64,000 nt of DNA from Achatina immaculata. Taxonomy: Eukaryota > Mollusca > Gastropoda > Stylommatophora > Achatinidae. The notes beneath the pieces are model-generated. The model searched no databases. It saw only the letters and a program-made list of their open reading frames with translations, and was not told the origin of the DNA. Shown one piece after another: positions 42,378-54,185 of this stretch. The stretch covers positions 7,500,266-7,564,265 of the forward strand of contig CM019713.1 of the NCBI GenBank assembly GCA_009760885.1. The letters run 5' to 3'. A program made the translations under genes and the position numbers. Within the stretch, counting starts at the first letter, position 1, and each line of letters begins with the position of its first letter.

Positions 42378-43384
42378 ACCTACGAGTAAACTAAGTGGAT
42401 GAGATCGTCTATCTGCGGACAAGAGTCCCTGCTAATTAAAAGGTGCAGTATGTATTTCCTACGACAAATAGCTACCACTGAACAACCAAGTCAGTTTCCT
42501 CTCTTCACCACAACTCCCAACGAAGAGAGAAGAAGCGTGACTTCCATGTTTACATCAACAGCCAAGGACGCATATTTTTTATACGTATAAATATATAAAT
42601 TTGACTTATAACCAGTAATCTCGATGCTCAGATCAAGAGCATTATCTAAAAATATATTAAAATTAAAATTAAATTTTAAAAGCTGAAACATTACATTGAT
42701 TTTGCACCTGCTTGATAAAGCAATGTTGTCCATATCCCAGAAAGCAATGTTCTGTTTTTTTTTTAATATAAAAAAAACTTGTTTTATGGAACTCAGATCC
42801 CACGGATGAAACCCTCTAAATCAAAAGTACTAAATAAATAAATAAATAAATGTAAACTCTGTACACGTCGAAGGCTATGATTTTTCCTTAACTTAAAATC
42901 CAATGGAAATAAATAAGTAAATACTCGCATGCTTTTAAAGATATATAATAGACGGCAAGACAAAAATCTTTAGCAGAATGCCAAAGGATAACCACAGAAT
43001 ACATAGAGAATTTGAAGAAGGTAACTAAATACTTTTACTTCACGTATGATGAAAGCGCACTTGAAAAGCACAACAATAAAACCTCTGCGCTTTGATGGTT
43101 CTTGTCAGAAGTGCCCGTATACAATACATTAAAACGCGAAATAGGAGAAGGCAGAATCACTGGCTCTAGTTAGCTCCCGTCTTCTGTATTGCTAAGCTGA
43201 GGAATGAGAAGTCTTAGATAAAAAAGATCATGAGATAAGTAACCCCAGACAGACACAAAAGGCCGTGGAGAAATATGACCACGCTGGAAAGTAATTCAGA
43301 ACGGATGTAAAACTCGCCCGTTCAGAATCTGAGGTTCAGGTGTTGGAACCTAAGCATAATTTGATTGTCCCAGACTGGAAAGGG
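42378..43384. other. no gene; AT-rich DNA
   Basis: Contains an A/T-only patch at 42,648-42,680 and an (AAAT)n run at 42,832-42,851. No protein or element signature is recognised. Confidence 0.5.
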
Positions 43385-43890
43385 ATCTGTGTATCAAGTG
43401 CCATGCCTGCTGGCGCTGGAGATCATAACCGTCCACAACTCTCTGTTCTGTGTTGCCTCCGTGAATTGTTTTGGTGTCCTCTTTCCATGCCATCTTGCCA
43501 ATCCATCCAGGATTTTATCCCTTGGCCTAACTCGACCTCTTTTCCGCCTCAAACTTTCCTGTTATCTGGATATCCTGTTATCTAGATATCCTGTTATCTG
43601 GATATCCTGTTATCTGGATATCCTGTTATTACGATGTGTTCTAATCTGCCTTGTCCAGTGACATGTCCTATAAACTTATATTGTCTTTTCCTGGCTGTTC
43701 TAATTATCTGTCATCTCGAATCGGTCTCTCTCAAAATTTCTTCATTTGATGTTCTTGCCTTCCTTGCTCTCCTTAACATCTTCTAAGAAAGCACATTTCC
43801 CTGGCTTCCAGACGTCGCCATATTTCTTTAGTAACTGTCCGGGCTTCACATCCATAGATGAGAACTGGCACTGCCTAGCACCTTTCTCCT
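43385..43890 (-). pseudogene. LINE-B-like C-terminal fragment with internal array
   Basis: On the minus strand: YGCEARTVTKEIWRRLEAR, EMCFLRRC, then KDNISL-GHVTG-type sequence with frame changes. A 16-bp repeat array follows, then NPGWIGKMAWKEDTKTIH in a shifted frame and a near-terminal ASRHGT-type end. It is the RT C-terminal module of a LINE-B relative, broken by frameshifts and by the internal minisatellite. Confidence 0.7.
43556..43631. repeat. 16-bp minisatellite inside LINE fragment, ~5 units
   Basis: Units 'tatcctgttatctgga' repeat with one variant. The flanking LINE sequence supplies the single 'cctgttat' (ATAACAGG, from the ITG residues) from which the array could have grown. Confidence 0.9.
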
Positions 43891-44953
43891 TACACTCAGC
43901 GGCAGTAACAATGATGACAAGAGATGCTGTCTACAGAAACTATCTAAAACGTGTCCAAGTCTGAATGTAAAATTGCTGTCCTATGACGATCTGAAGCCAA
44001 ACAGCCCGTAATCTTCACTTAACATGTCTGAATGGTGTCTTACTTCACTGTGTTAGTCTTTTCTTGTTTTTCAAGTAAATGTCTTATTTTCCTTCCAGGA
44101 CATTCCCTGTTCATCATTTCTCACTTGCCCCTGTTTTACAGGGTTTTCTTTTTTCTCTTTTTACTTTATTAATCATTATAATATTTACATTTAAAGAGTA
44201 CATCTACATTATGAGATATAAAAAGCCAGTAAATGGCCAATATACTCTAGCCAAGCTCCGACTTACGGCCGACCGAGTTACGATCATTCGTGATTACCGC
44301 CCAAGTTCAACGTTTTAATACGTTGTCATCCATTCTGTTCTTAATTCGCTGGGTATTTGTTGTCCCACGTACACTGTAAAGTCACCAGAAGACAAGAGAA
44401 GGAGATGGGAAGTCATACACTCTGTCATCATTAGCTGAGCACAAAATATGTACAGTATGTACACGTGGGTGCGTGTGCGGTGTGTGTATGCACATTTTTC
44501 GTCTCTCATTGAAATGTTATTACGGTAAGATTCTTTATTTACTGTGCTGTGGTTCTTATTCTAATATTAATTTCCACGCTGAGCTATTCTGCACTCTGTT
44601 AGTATTTTGAAATGATGGTGGACGTGCGTGTTCATCTTGTAACAAGTTCTAGTAGTGTTAATGTACTTAATGTCTGACCTCCTCGTGTAACGATGTGCGG
44701 GCGGATCTACGTGTGGACAGATATCATGGCGGTCATAGTTCGGCGCGTGACTTTATTTTTAAGAATGTGCTCCGGGATGAGACGGAGCTGTCGGTTTACT
44801 TATTGCCATACCTCACACCAAGCAACGAGGATGGCTGTATAATTCTTCTCTTACAGCTACAGCTACTACTAATACTTACTGCTGCTGCGGCTAATGATAA
44901 TAGCCACCAGTGCCCCACACTTTTTCATCCATCTTTATATATATAGAAGGTGT
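43891..44953. other. no gene; possible Tigger-like patch
   Basis: The patch 44,250-44,300 ('ctccgacttacggccgacc', 'gagttacgatcattcgtgat') recalls pogo/Tigger terminal sequence and the patch near 670-735. Nothing else is recognised. Confidence 0.35.
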
Positions 44954-46291
44954 TTTTAAAGTCTCACTACACTTTCCATGTAAAAATGAAGAAAATGACG
45001 TCATAAAAATGTGCTGCTCAGTCAATCGTGAAGAAAAATGCAGTGAATGGTTGCCATCTGCTGGAGTAATTTTTTGCACTCAAAACAGAATGATGTTATC
45101 AACGGAAGAAAGAATTTTGTTGGTTGAACAAGTGTTTCGAAATGGCGGTCAATACACATGGAAGGTTGTTCAAAGATTTATAGCAAAATTTCCTGATAAA
45201 CAACCTCCTCATCGCACTACGGTTAGAAATTTGTTGAATAAGTTTCGTGATACGGTAACTGTGGAAGATGCTCCGCGATCTGCTAGGCCTGCTGTGTCTG
45301 AAGAAAAATGTCTAGATATCCAAGACAGAATCCTGAAAAGTCCATGGAAGTCCTTAAGGAAAATGTCGCAAAAAGTGAACGTATCATTGCGCACAGTGCA
45401 CAAAATTCTTAAACATCGGTTACAATTTCATCCGTACCAGATTTCTATTGTGTCTGAACTAAAAGAGTGTGACAATCAATCCAGAGTCAATTACTCCACG
45501 TAGTTTCAAGCATTTTTAGCTGAAGAAGACGAGTCAGTTCTCGATTTAACATTCTTCTTTGATGAGGCATTGTTTCATCTATCTGGATACGTTAATAGCC
45601 AAAATAATCGTATTTGGAGCAGTGTTAATCCCAATGCATTTCATGAAGCGCCGCTACACGATGCAAAAATTGGGGTATGGTGTGCCTTCAGTAGAAAACA
45701 TTTAATTGGACCAATTTTCTTCAACAACACTATAAATGCCGATCGGTACCGTAGTGACATTCTGGAACCTTTTTTAGAACAGCTGAATGAACGTGAAATT
45801 GAGGAAGCGTGGTTCCAGCAAGATGGTGCACACAGCTAGAGCAACACACAGTTTTTTGGAAGACATTTTCGCAAATCGCATAATATCTCGTGGAATTTGA
45901 CCTGCTCGTTCTCCAGATCTAAATCCATTAGATTATTATTTATGAGGTTTCTTGAAAGGAAATGTTTACAAAAATAATATACAAACAATTGAGGACCTGA
46001 AAGAAGCAATCAGAACTACCATTCAAGAAATAACAAAACAGACACGTTGCACAAGGTATTTGACAATATGAAGAGACGTGTACAGTCATGTCTTGAAGCC
46101 CGTGGTGGACATATCCAATACCTGTTATAATGAATATTTCAGTGGTACATTCCAGCTAACCCAAAACAGCGTTGTATCATTGCAGTCACTATCGTAACTA
46201 ATTAAATGACTATTTATAATATTTTGTGATGACGTCATTTACTACATTTTTTGGAATTTTTTTTTCATAGAAAGTGTAGTGAGACTTTAAA
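44954..46291 (+). mobile_element. Tc1/mariner-superfamily transposon (maT-like?)
   Basis: Inverted ends are 'tttaaagtctcactacactt' at 44,954-44,980 and its complement at 46,266-46,290. They lie within (TA)n on both sides, consistent with a TA target. The element is about 1.34 kb with a single broken transposase inside. The inverted repeats match at nearly every position, so the ends are better preserved than the gene. Confidence 0.85.
45090..46130 (+). pseudogene. Tc1/mariner-superfamily transposase, broken
   Basis: The N-terminal DNA-binding part reads MLSTEERILLVEQVFRNGGQ, TTVRNLLNKFRDT and SLRTVHKILKHR. The first stop is a TAG at 45,501. The catalytic half has FFFDEALFHLSGYVN (first Asp codon 45,561), NPNAFHEAPLHDAKIGVW, WFQQDGAH (second Asp 45,822), and in another frame RSPDLNPLDYYL (third Asp 45,931). 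A frameshift lies between the last two, so the spacing is only roughly 36-38 residues and the DD34D or DD37D class cannot be fixed. The LDYYL ending speaks for a final aspartate and not glutamate. It is inactive. Confidence 0.85.
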
Positions 46292-46309
46292 TATATATAT
46301 ATATATATA

Positions 46310-47769
46310 CTGTTCAAAAAAGAAACACAACATTACTATAGTCGTAATGGACACCAAATTTAAAACTGGTATCAAATTTTTATTTTACGGAATTAATGTT
46401 TCAATCTTGGCATGAAGAAACTTTAACACTTTAACAATGAAATGATGTTCATTAAATTTGGTTTGGACTTTTATTCTTTGCCTCCTCTGGCCTGTATCGA
46501 GAACGACATCTCCTTTGCATGGATCCGAGAAGCTGGTGGATCTGTTGTTGTGGGATGGCTGCCCACTCTTCCCGCAGTGCAAGAGACAATTGTCGGAGAT
46601 TGGTTGGCGCCATGTTTCGCTGGCAGACTTATCTGTTGAGTTCACCCTATAATTGTTCTATTGGATCCATGTCTGAGGACATAGATGGCCACGGAATGGT
46701 CTGGACGTTGTTGTCCGCGAGGAACTGGGTAATGCCACATGAGGTCGAGCGTTATCCTGCTGAAATATTGACCCTGTTGCAGCAAGAAGTGAAAGGACGT
46801 GAGCACGAAGAATTTCAGCGACGTATCGGTGGACATTCAGGCGTCCTTCAATTTGCACCAGGTCACTTCTTCCCATGAAGCTGATCGTTCCACACACACC
46901 AGTACATCTCTACCACTATGTGGAGGAGCCTCATCGACGTAGTTCTGGACATAGCGCTCATGGACTCTGCAGTTAACTCTTCTCCGTCTATCGTGTCGCT
47001 GGAGCAGAAAGAATGATTCATCACTATATCAAACCCTTCTCCAGTCATTCGCAACGGTCCATTGACGATGCAGGTTAGCCCACTGCAGTCGGTTCTGGCG
47101 ATGCCAGTCCGTAAGAACAGGACCTCTGTAGGGTCTTCTAACCCAAAGACCAGCGTCGTACAGACGGTTCTTGACAGTTTGATCTGAAATTCGACGAGTT
47201 GCTGTCATTGACTGGACTGTTGAGGACGCAGATGCAAATCGATTCCTGAGGTGACGCAGCCGTATGAAGCGGTCTTCGGCTAGAGTTGTGACTATGGGTA
47301 TTCCACTGCGCGGCCGATCTGCAACTGAGCTAATTTCTTGAAATCGTCCCCAAAGGCGACTAATGGTGCTTCTAACCACATTAAATTGTCTGGCCACTAC
47401 ACTTTGTGACTGTCCAGTCTGTAAACGTCCAATGATGATGAGTCGCTGTTCTGTAGTGAGATGAGCCTTATTTGCGCATTGAATTTTCAATTGAATTGAT
47501 TCGAGGAGCGTCAATCTTTTATAGGCATTCAACAACATGGTCAGTGAGTTTTGTGTTCAGTAAGTTTCACGGGATTCTCGTGAACCTGTCATGAGTTATT
47601 GTCAAAAATGCTGTTTTGCCTAGTGTCGCTTTTCTGTGCTCATGAATCATCTGCTGAGTACAGTTCAGGTCAGCACGTGAAGTTGATGTCCAAGTGAATG
47701 TTTCAGGTAATTTGCCCTTGTCTGATCAACAAACTTCATTTTAAATATAACATCGTATTTGTTGGGTTT

Positions 47770-47774
<5 letters not shown>
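46310..47774 (-). mobile_element. Tc1-like transposon
   Basis: The left end 'ctgttcaaaaaagaaacaca' and the right end, reversed 'aaagaaacccaacaaatac', form degraded inverted repeats. Both lie against (TA)n tracts (46,291-46,309 and 47,773-47,806). Size is about 1.46 kb. The outermost bases of the right end seem to have been replaced by the microsatellite. Confidence 0.8.
46400..47538 (-). pseudogene. Tc1-like transposase, DD34E type, broken
   Basis: The minus strand encodes LTTEQRLIIIGRLQTGQSQS, VARQFNVVRSTISRLWGRF and DRPRSGIPIVTT. These are the paired-like helix-turn-helix domain and the GRPR-like linker. LYDAGLWVRRPYRGP and WHRQNRLQWANLHRQW follow. The first catalytic block is YSDESFFL after a TGA stop at about 47,029. 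The second is IFQQDNARPHVA, and the third, in a shifted frame, is MSSDMDPIEQL, which supplies the glutamate. At least three stops and two frameshifts make it non-functional. Confidence 0.9.

Positions 47775-47806
<32 letters not shown>
47775..47806. repeat. (TA)n microsatellite
   Basis: A perfect TA run that forms the right border of the Tc1-like element. Confidence 0.9.
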
Positions 47807-47807
<1 letters not shown>

Positions 47808-47929
47808 CTAAGATCTAGAACTTGGAAGTACAAGAACATGTGATTAATCCATTGTTGTAAATAAACTTCTCATTTACACGTAAAATTATACTTATAGAGT
47901 ATTGTATTATTTCATTCACTCATTCAGCT

Positions 47930-48060
47930 TTTCGAGCCACTGCGTCTCACTGCTGCAGACAAGACCTGTCTCAACTCCTCTTTGTTCTTAGTCTTCTTCT
48001 GCCAGCGCTCCACTCACAGGGCTCGTAGGACTCTTCCAGGTTGTCACGCCACCGTTGCCT
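47930..48060 (-). pseudogene. LINE-G 3' terminal fragment, copy 2
   Basis: The minus strand encodes RQRWRDNLEES, then a frame change and 'gtcttgtctgcagcagtgag' before an AATG-like tail. It parallels 12,640-12,790. It is a short C-terminal LINE remnant at the left edge of duplication P. Confidence 0.5.
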
Positions 48061-48061
48061 C

Positions 48062-50040
48062 GATCAGCCTCTTGGTTTGTCTCCGTTAATCACTTCTGCG
48101 TAAGTCTTATTTGTCTGTCTGTTCTCGTCCCTCCTCTCCAAGTGTCCGAGTTATCTCAATCTTTTCTGCAAAATTCCACGCAGCCGAAATCGAAAACGTT
48201 ACGTTGTCCTCAATGTCCTCAAGATTCGAAAATGAATGTGGAAAATGAAAGAAGCTGAAAGTATGGAATCTTATTAGAGTTTTTTTTTCTACTTCATAAA
48301 AATCCAGGATTCAAGGTACATAATCGTTTCTAATTAATTGACGCCGATCTTGTTATATAAAATTATCGCTCTTCCTTATAACTATAACTGTAACATAAGG
48401 CGGCATAAATAAATGAAATTAGAAGTTATATTTAGAAGTAATGGGGGGAAAATGAGTGCAGGAAATTGGAAAGACACACACAATTCCACGGATCCATTAA
48501 TTAGGAAATGAAAGCAACGCAAGCATTAGAAACTCAATTTATTATTACTATAATTTGCGGTCCAGGATAGAGTTGACGATCGTGCTTCTGCACCTTGCTG
48601 CAGTCATTGGTATTTCTGATCTTTTCAGTTGCCCTTTCTTTTCCAGTGCCACTTGGTCAGTCTCCAGGGACATTTGCCACCTGACCTCGGAATTTTTCAG
48701 TCATTACTGGATTCTCCAATTTCTGTCCTCTCATGACATGTCCAAGAACTATTGATTGTATTTGATACTCCTTTCTTTACTTTTAGGGACGGAAAACTGA
48801 GTCGACCCTGAAAAGTAATGAAACAAATATAAATCTATGTATCCAGAAGGTCATCCACTTAAAAGTTATCGAAGTAAATTGACAAAACGTAAGAAACGTC
48901 AACGAGAAAGCTGCAACTCACTCCCCCCCTCTGATGTTGCCTTCAAATCTTACTGCTGGATATATTGTCTGAACTAGATGGCATGAAATTATGCAGAAAA
49001 GCAAGCATTAATAAGCAAATGTTTTGTCTAAAAGAAACTTCGAATAAAGCAAAGATTTTGAACTTGGAAGTTTTATTACATTTTTTTCCCCCAGCCACAA
49101 ATAAATTACCCTCCTCTGTTAGAGCATTTACACTCTTGTCAGACAGTGCTCAGAAAGAGATTCTTTCTGTTTCTTTTTCTTGTAGGCAGTATCATGGAAG
49201 ATAACATCTTGCATCGTCTCAGTGGACCGGCAGGATGGCTCGTATTTCCGTTTCCCTTGGGGTGTGTCCAGCAAAGTCATCAAGCGTGAAGCGCTGGACA
49301 GGCAAGGGCGACAAACGAGAAGCGCGGCCAAGGACTTGGTCACAGTAATGCAAGAAAGCTGATCACATCCACAGAAGAAACATCTAGGGACGTCAACACT
49401 TTACAGACATGAAATTCCTAGCAGTATCTTCAGCCTCGCGAGGCGGTTATACACCAACAACTCACAGACTTTTGGGAGTCATGACTCAAAGGGGCCCACC
49501 CGCCTTTAGAACGTCAGTAGTTTAAAGGGCCGAAACACTTGCCTGAGGGGGTTAGGTGGTACTTCTCTGAGGAGCTGTGTTGTTGCTTTGCTATCTACAA
49601 AAGAGAGTTTCTTGCCTATAAGATCGTCTTGCTATGCCACAGAAGCAATCCAGAGGTAGTGATCCTGGTGTCCTTTTTTTTTGGATGCATTGGCACACTA
49701 GAAAGTCATGTGATCAGCATAACTCCATAACCTTCATCCTCTTCCCAGATTCAGAATTAACCAGGTACCACTTTCTAAAGAATGTAGAAAATCTCCTCTA
49801 ATCGAACAGAGGACATTTTATTTTAAAACACGTAGAAATAGTTCAGAAGAGAACATGTTATTCCATTTTATTTGCACAGTTTTAGAGTTTTGAAACTCTT
49901 CACCATGAGCACGCTCGTGTCAATAATAAACCAGCATCTTCAGCCTACACATGCGACACTGCAAGCACACCTGCATCGATTCGACATCCAACACACCCCT
50001 GACTGCACCTGCGACACTGCAAGCACACCTGCATCGATTC
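48062..50040. other. tandem segmental duplication P, unit 1
   Basis: The 1.98-kb unit is repeated head to tail at 50,041-52,026. It includes a LINE-B-like fragment, several short frames (such as 48,965-49,204) that are identical in both units, and one and a half units of the 58-bp repeat at its right end. Differences are scattered substitutions and homopolymer-length changes, so the duplication is recent. No host gene is recognised inside. Confidence 0.92.
48556..48780 (-). pseudogene. LINE-B-like C-terminal fragment (P unit 1)
   Basis: The minus strand encodes IQSIVLGHVMRGQKLENPVM and TEKFRGQV, then in another frame LTKWHWKRKG. This is the GHVMRRG...TGK...LTKWHGK module of LINE-B relatives, heavily mutated. 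Confidence 0.6.
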
Positions 50041-52026
50041 GATCAGCCTCTTGGTTTGTCTCCGTTAATCACTTCTGCATAAGTCTTATTTGTCTGTCTG
50101 TTCTCGTCCGTCCTCTCCAAGTGTCCGAGCTATCTCAATCTTTTCTGCAAAATTCCACGCAGCCGAAATTGAAAACGTTACGTTGTCCTCGATGTCCTCA
50201 AGATTCGAAAGTGAATGTGGAAAATGAAAGAAGCTGAAAGTATGGAATCTTATTAGAGTTTTTTTCTACTTCATAAAAATCCAAGATTCAAGGTACATAA
50301 TCGTTTCTAATTAATTGACGCCGATCTTGTTATATAAAATTATCGCTCTTCCTTATAACTATAACTGTAATATAAGGCGGCACAAATAATGAAATTAGAA
50401 GTTATATTTAGAAGTAATGGGGGGAAAATGAGTGCAGGAAATTGGAAAGACACACACAATTCCACGGATCCATTAATTAGGAAATGAAAGCAACGCAAGC
50501 ATTAGAAACTCAATTTATTATTACTATAATTTGGGTCCAGGATAGAGTTGACGATCGTGCTTCTGCACCTTGCTGCAGTCATTGGTATTTCTGATCTTTT
50601 CAGTTGCCCTTTCTTTTCCAGTGCCACTTGGTCAGTCTCCAGGGACATTTGCCACCTGACCTTCTCGGAATTTTTCAGTCATTACTGGATTCTCCAATTT
50701 CTGTCCTCTCATGACATGTCCAAGAGCTATTGATTGTATTTGATACTCCTTTCTTTACTTTTAGGGACGGAAAACTGAGTCGACCCTGAAAAGTAATGAA
50801 ACAAATATAAATCTATGTATCCAGAAGGTCATCCACTTAAAAGTTATCGAAGTAAATTGACAAAACGTAAGAAACGTCAACGAGAAAGCTGCAACTCACC
50901 CTCCCCCCCCCCTCTGATGTTGTCTTCAAATCTTACTGCTGGATATATTGTCTGAACTAGATGGCATGAAATTATGCAGAAAAGCAAGCATTAATAAGCA
51001 AATGTTTTGTCTAAAAGAAACTTCGAATAAAGCAAAAATTTTGAACTTGGAAGTTTTATTACATTTTTTCCCCCCAGCCACAAATAAATTACCCTCCTCT
51101 GTTAGAGCATTTACACTCTTGTCAGACAGTGCTCAGAAAGAGATTCTTTCTGTTTCTTTTTCTTGTAGGCAGTATCATGGAAGATAACATCTTGTATCGT
51201 CTCAGTGGACCGGCAGGATGGCTCGTGTTTCCGTTTCCCTTGGGGTGTGTCCAGCAAAGTCATCAAGCGTGAAGCGCTGGACAGGCAAGGGCGACAAACG
51301 AGAAGCGCGGCCAAGGACTTGGTCACAGTAATGCAGGAAAGCTGATCACATCCACAGAAGAAACATCTAGGGACGTCAACACTTTACAGACATGAAATTC
51401 CTAGCAGTATCTTCAGCCTCGCGAGGCGGTTATACACCAACAATTCACAGACTTTTGGGAGTCATGACTCAAAGGGGCCCACCCGCCTTTAGAACGTCAG
51501 TAGTTTAAAGGGCCGAAACACTTGCCTGAGGGGGTTAGGTGGTACTTCTCTGAGGAGCTGTGTTGTTGCTTTGCTATCTACAACAGAGAGTTTCTTGCCT
51601 ATAAGATGGTCTTGCTATGCCACAGAAGCAACCCAGAGGTAGTGATCCTGGTGTCCTTTTTTTTTTTTGGATGCATTGGCACACTAGAAAGTCATGTGAT
51701 CAGCATAACTCCATAACCTTCATCCTCTTAACAGATTCAGAATTAACCAGGTACAACTTTCTAAAGAATGTAGAAAATCTCCTCTAATCGAACAGAGGAC
51801 ATTTTATTTTAAAACACGTAGAAATAGTTCAGAAGAGAACATGTTATTCCATTTTATTTGCATAGTTTTAGAGTTTTTAAACTCTTCACCATGAGCACGC
51901 TCGTGTCAATAATAAACCAGCATCTTCAGCCTACACATGCGACACTGCAAGCACACCTGCATCGATTCGACATCCAACACACCCCTGACTGCACCTGCGA
52001 CACTGCAAGCACACCTGCATCGATTC
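50041..52026. other. tandem segmental duplication P, unit 2
   Basis: Copy of 48,062-50,040, with about 98% of bases shared as judged by eye. The junction at 50,040/50,041 joins the 58-bp repeat ('gcatcgattc') to the unit start ('gatcagcctc'). At its right end the 58-bp repeat has expanded to about eleven units. Confidence 0.92.
50540..50760 (-). pseudogene. LINE-B-like C-terminal fragment (P unit 2)
   Basis: Duplicate of 48,556-48,780, with the same motifs and a 3-bp length difference near 50,662. Confidence 0.6.
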
Positions 52027-52572
52027 GACATCCAACACATCCCTGACTGCACCTGCGACACTGCAAGCACACCTGCATCGATTCGACATCCAACACATCC
52101 CTGACTGCACCTGCGACACTGCAAGCACACCTGCATCGATTCGACATCCAACACATCCCTGACTGCACCTGCGACACTGCAAGCACACCTGCATCGATTC
52201 GACATCCAACATCCCTGACTGCACCTGCGACACTGCAAGCACACCTGCATCGATTCGACATCCAACACACCCCTGACTGCACCTGCGACACTGCAAGCAC
52301 ACCTGCATCGATTCGACATCCAACACACCCCTGACTGCACCTGCGACACTGCAAGCACACCTGCATCGATTCGACATCCAACACATCCCTGACTGCACCT
52401 GCGACACTGCAAGCACACCTGCATCGATTCGACATCCAACACATCCCTGACTGCACCTGCGACACTGCAAGCACACCTGCATCGATTCGACATCCAACAC
52501 GCCCCTGACTGCACCTGCGACACTGCAAGCACACCTGCATCGATTCGACATCCAACACATCCCTGACTGCAT
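51936..52572. repeat. 58-bp minisatellite, ~11 units, derived from LINE-H
   Basis: Units contain 'cgacactgcaagcacacctg', 'catcgattcgacatccaaca' and 'catccctgactgcacctg'. One unit equals the codons for TLQAHLHRFDIQHxPDCTC of the LINE-H protein, seen as single copy at 54,262-54,330. A period of 58 is not a multiple of three and the unit has no stop in any minus frame. All three minus frames are therefore open for 210-237 codons, each with a 58-residue repeat. One unit near 52,200 lacks 'acac'. Confidence 0.93.
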
Positions 52573-52790
52573 CCAGACTTCAGAGCATATCTTGCACCTC
52601 TGCCTACCCCCCCCCCCAAACACTAAAAAGCCAGAATCAATCTCTGGCCACAGGTAGCTGCACTGTAAGACAAACTTTGGCGCCGCAAAGCATGACCTTC
52701 AAAGGGCTGCACAAGTTATTCATACAAGATGTTGGAGGCCAGAAACGTGGGCTTCAGCAGCAGAAGAAGAAGATGCAACGTTGCATACAT
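52573..52790 (+). pseudogene. LINE-H 3' half (Q unit 1)
   Basis: Same sequence as 54,336-54,570, beginning in the HILHLC region. Its upstream coding part has been replaced by the 58-bp array. Confidence 0.65.
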
Positions 52791-52812
52791 AGAAGCTGCA
52801 GTCCACCTCATG

Positions 52813-52869
52813 CCAGACAGACAGACATTCAGATAGACAGACAGAAAGATGGACGGACGGACAAACAGG

Positions 52870-52905
<36 letters not shown>

Positions 52906-52918
52906 TAGACAGATAGAC

Positions 52919-53010
<92 letters not shown>
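52813..53010. repeat. (GACA)n(GATA)n microsatellite, unit 1
   Basis: A GACA block passes through mixed GACA/GATA into a pure GATA run of about 90 bases. It gives YLSI-type frames on the minus strand that are not genes. Confidence 0.95.
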
Positions 53011-53741
53011 GTCCGAGCGAACATAATAATGGACAGAAAAGGACAATAATGCATTTCAGAGTCTTCGATCGACAAATGTCTTTTATATCTAATACAAAAG
53101 ATATGAACACAAAAGAACAAGGAATGATATAAATTTCTAACCTTTCATAATTCATTTGGGAAACGTGTCTACCACAGGCTTTTCTTATTGTTATCGCCCT
53201 TTGCCAAATGCATTAAAGCCATCTAGCAGTCTTTATTCTCCCTTACCCGAGATTCCTCAGCAGTCGATGAGCCTCGTTCATGGATCACAATACATCAACC
53301 CGCCCCCCAACCCCACCACACCCCCACCTCCTACAAGAAGGCCAGCTAAGCAAGCTTTGAGAGACGTGCACTGCACATGAAGGGATTCAAGAAGCGTGTA
53401 ATCATCGATAGGGAAATAAAAGTATAGCTCCCCTCCTTCTTCGTACCCCCCCCCACCACCCCCGCGGGCCGCCATGGTCCCCACCCCCCACTCCCAGCCC
53501 GAACTCAAACTCTGTGACTTTGGCGCCATGGAGGCAGCGATGTCTGAAATATATTCCCCGATTAATTCACATTCACATGTCACTTTTATATGGCCGTGGA
53601 GTGAAAATCTATTTAGGAAAGCAGCCATTCTTTTAGAGACCAAGTTCACGCAAAGAAAAAAGACTTACATTCTAGTAGTAAGTAGCTAGGATTAAATTCT
53701 GCCCCCCCCCCCCCCCCCCCAATTGAACCATGGGATTTCAG

Positions 53742-54150
53742 TCAGTCATTTGCATGTCCCTTGCGGAACTTTGCCTCCCTAAAAGCTCTCATTTAGACCT
53801 CTCGGTTGTAAGCAAGATGGCCTGCTGCTGATGCATCCATTTGCAGATTACGAAGGATGCCTTGCAGCTATCTTCGCCTTGGTCTTCCTCTCTTTCTTTT
53901 TCCTATTATGTACCCTTCCAAGACGGCCTTCTCTAAAATCTCGTGTCGTTTAATTTGTCCGAAATATTTAAGACGTTTTCTCTGTCTAATCCTCTTTACT
54001 AGCCAGCCTTCTTCAATATTAAGTTCTTGTAGTGTGGATATATTTGTTCTTTTCTGTGTCCATGATATTTGAAGAACTCCTTTGTAGCATTTACATTCAA
54101 AGGCATTTATGTGTTTCCAGCTGTTTTGTTAAGTGTCCAGGTCTCACAGG
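53742..54150 (-). pseudogene. LINE-A fragment (Q unit 1)
   Basis: A minus-strand LINE-A 3' end that matches 7,320-7,700 in content. It includes the 'aagaggattagacagagaa' and 'gaacttaatattgaagaagg' phrases of the C-terminal region. The 5' side is cut at the duplication junction. The tail is not expanded. Confidence 0.8.
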
Positions 54151-54185
54151 CATAGTTCAGAAGAGAACATGTTATTCCATTTTAT

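Noticed and set aside
51906..52623. Cysteine-rich 210-237-codon minus-strand frames as genes
   Set aside because: All three frames are open because of the 58-bp repeat. The sequence derives from the opposite strand of LINE-H coding DNA.
52716..53155. YLSI-repeat membrane protein frames
   Set aside because: They are read from the GATA/GACA microsatellite.
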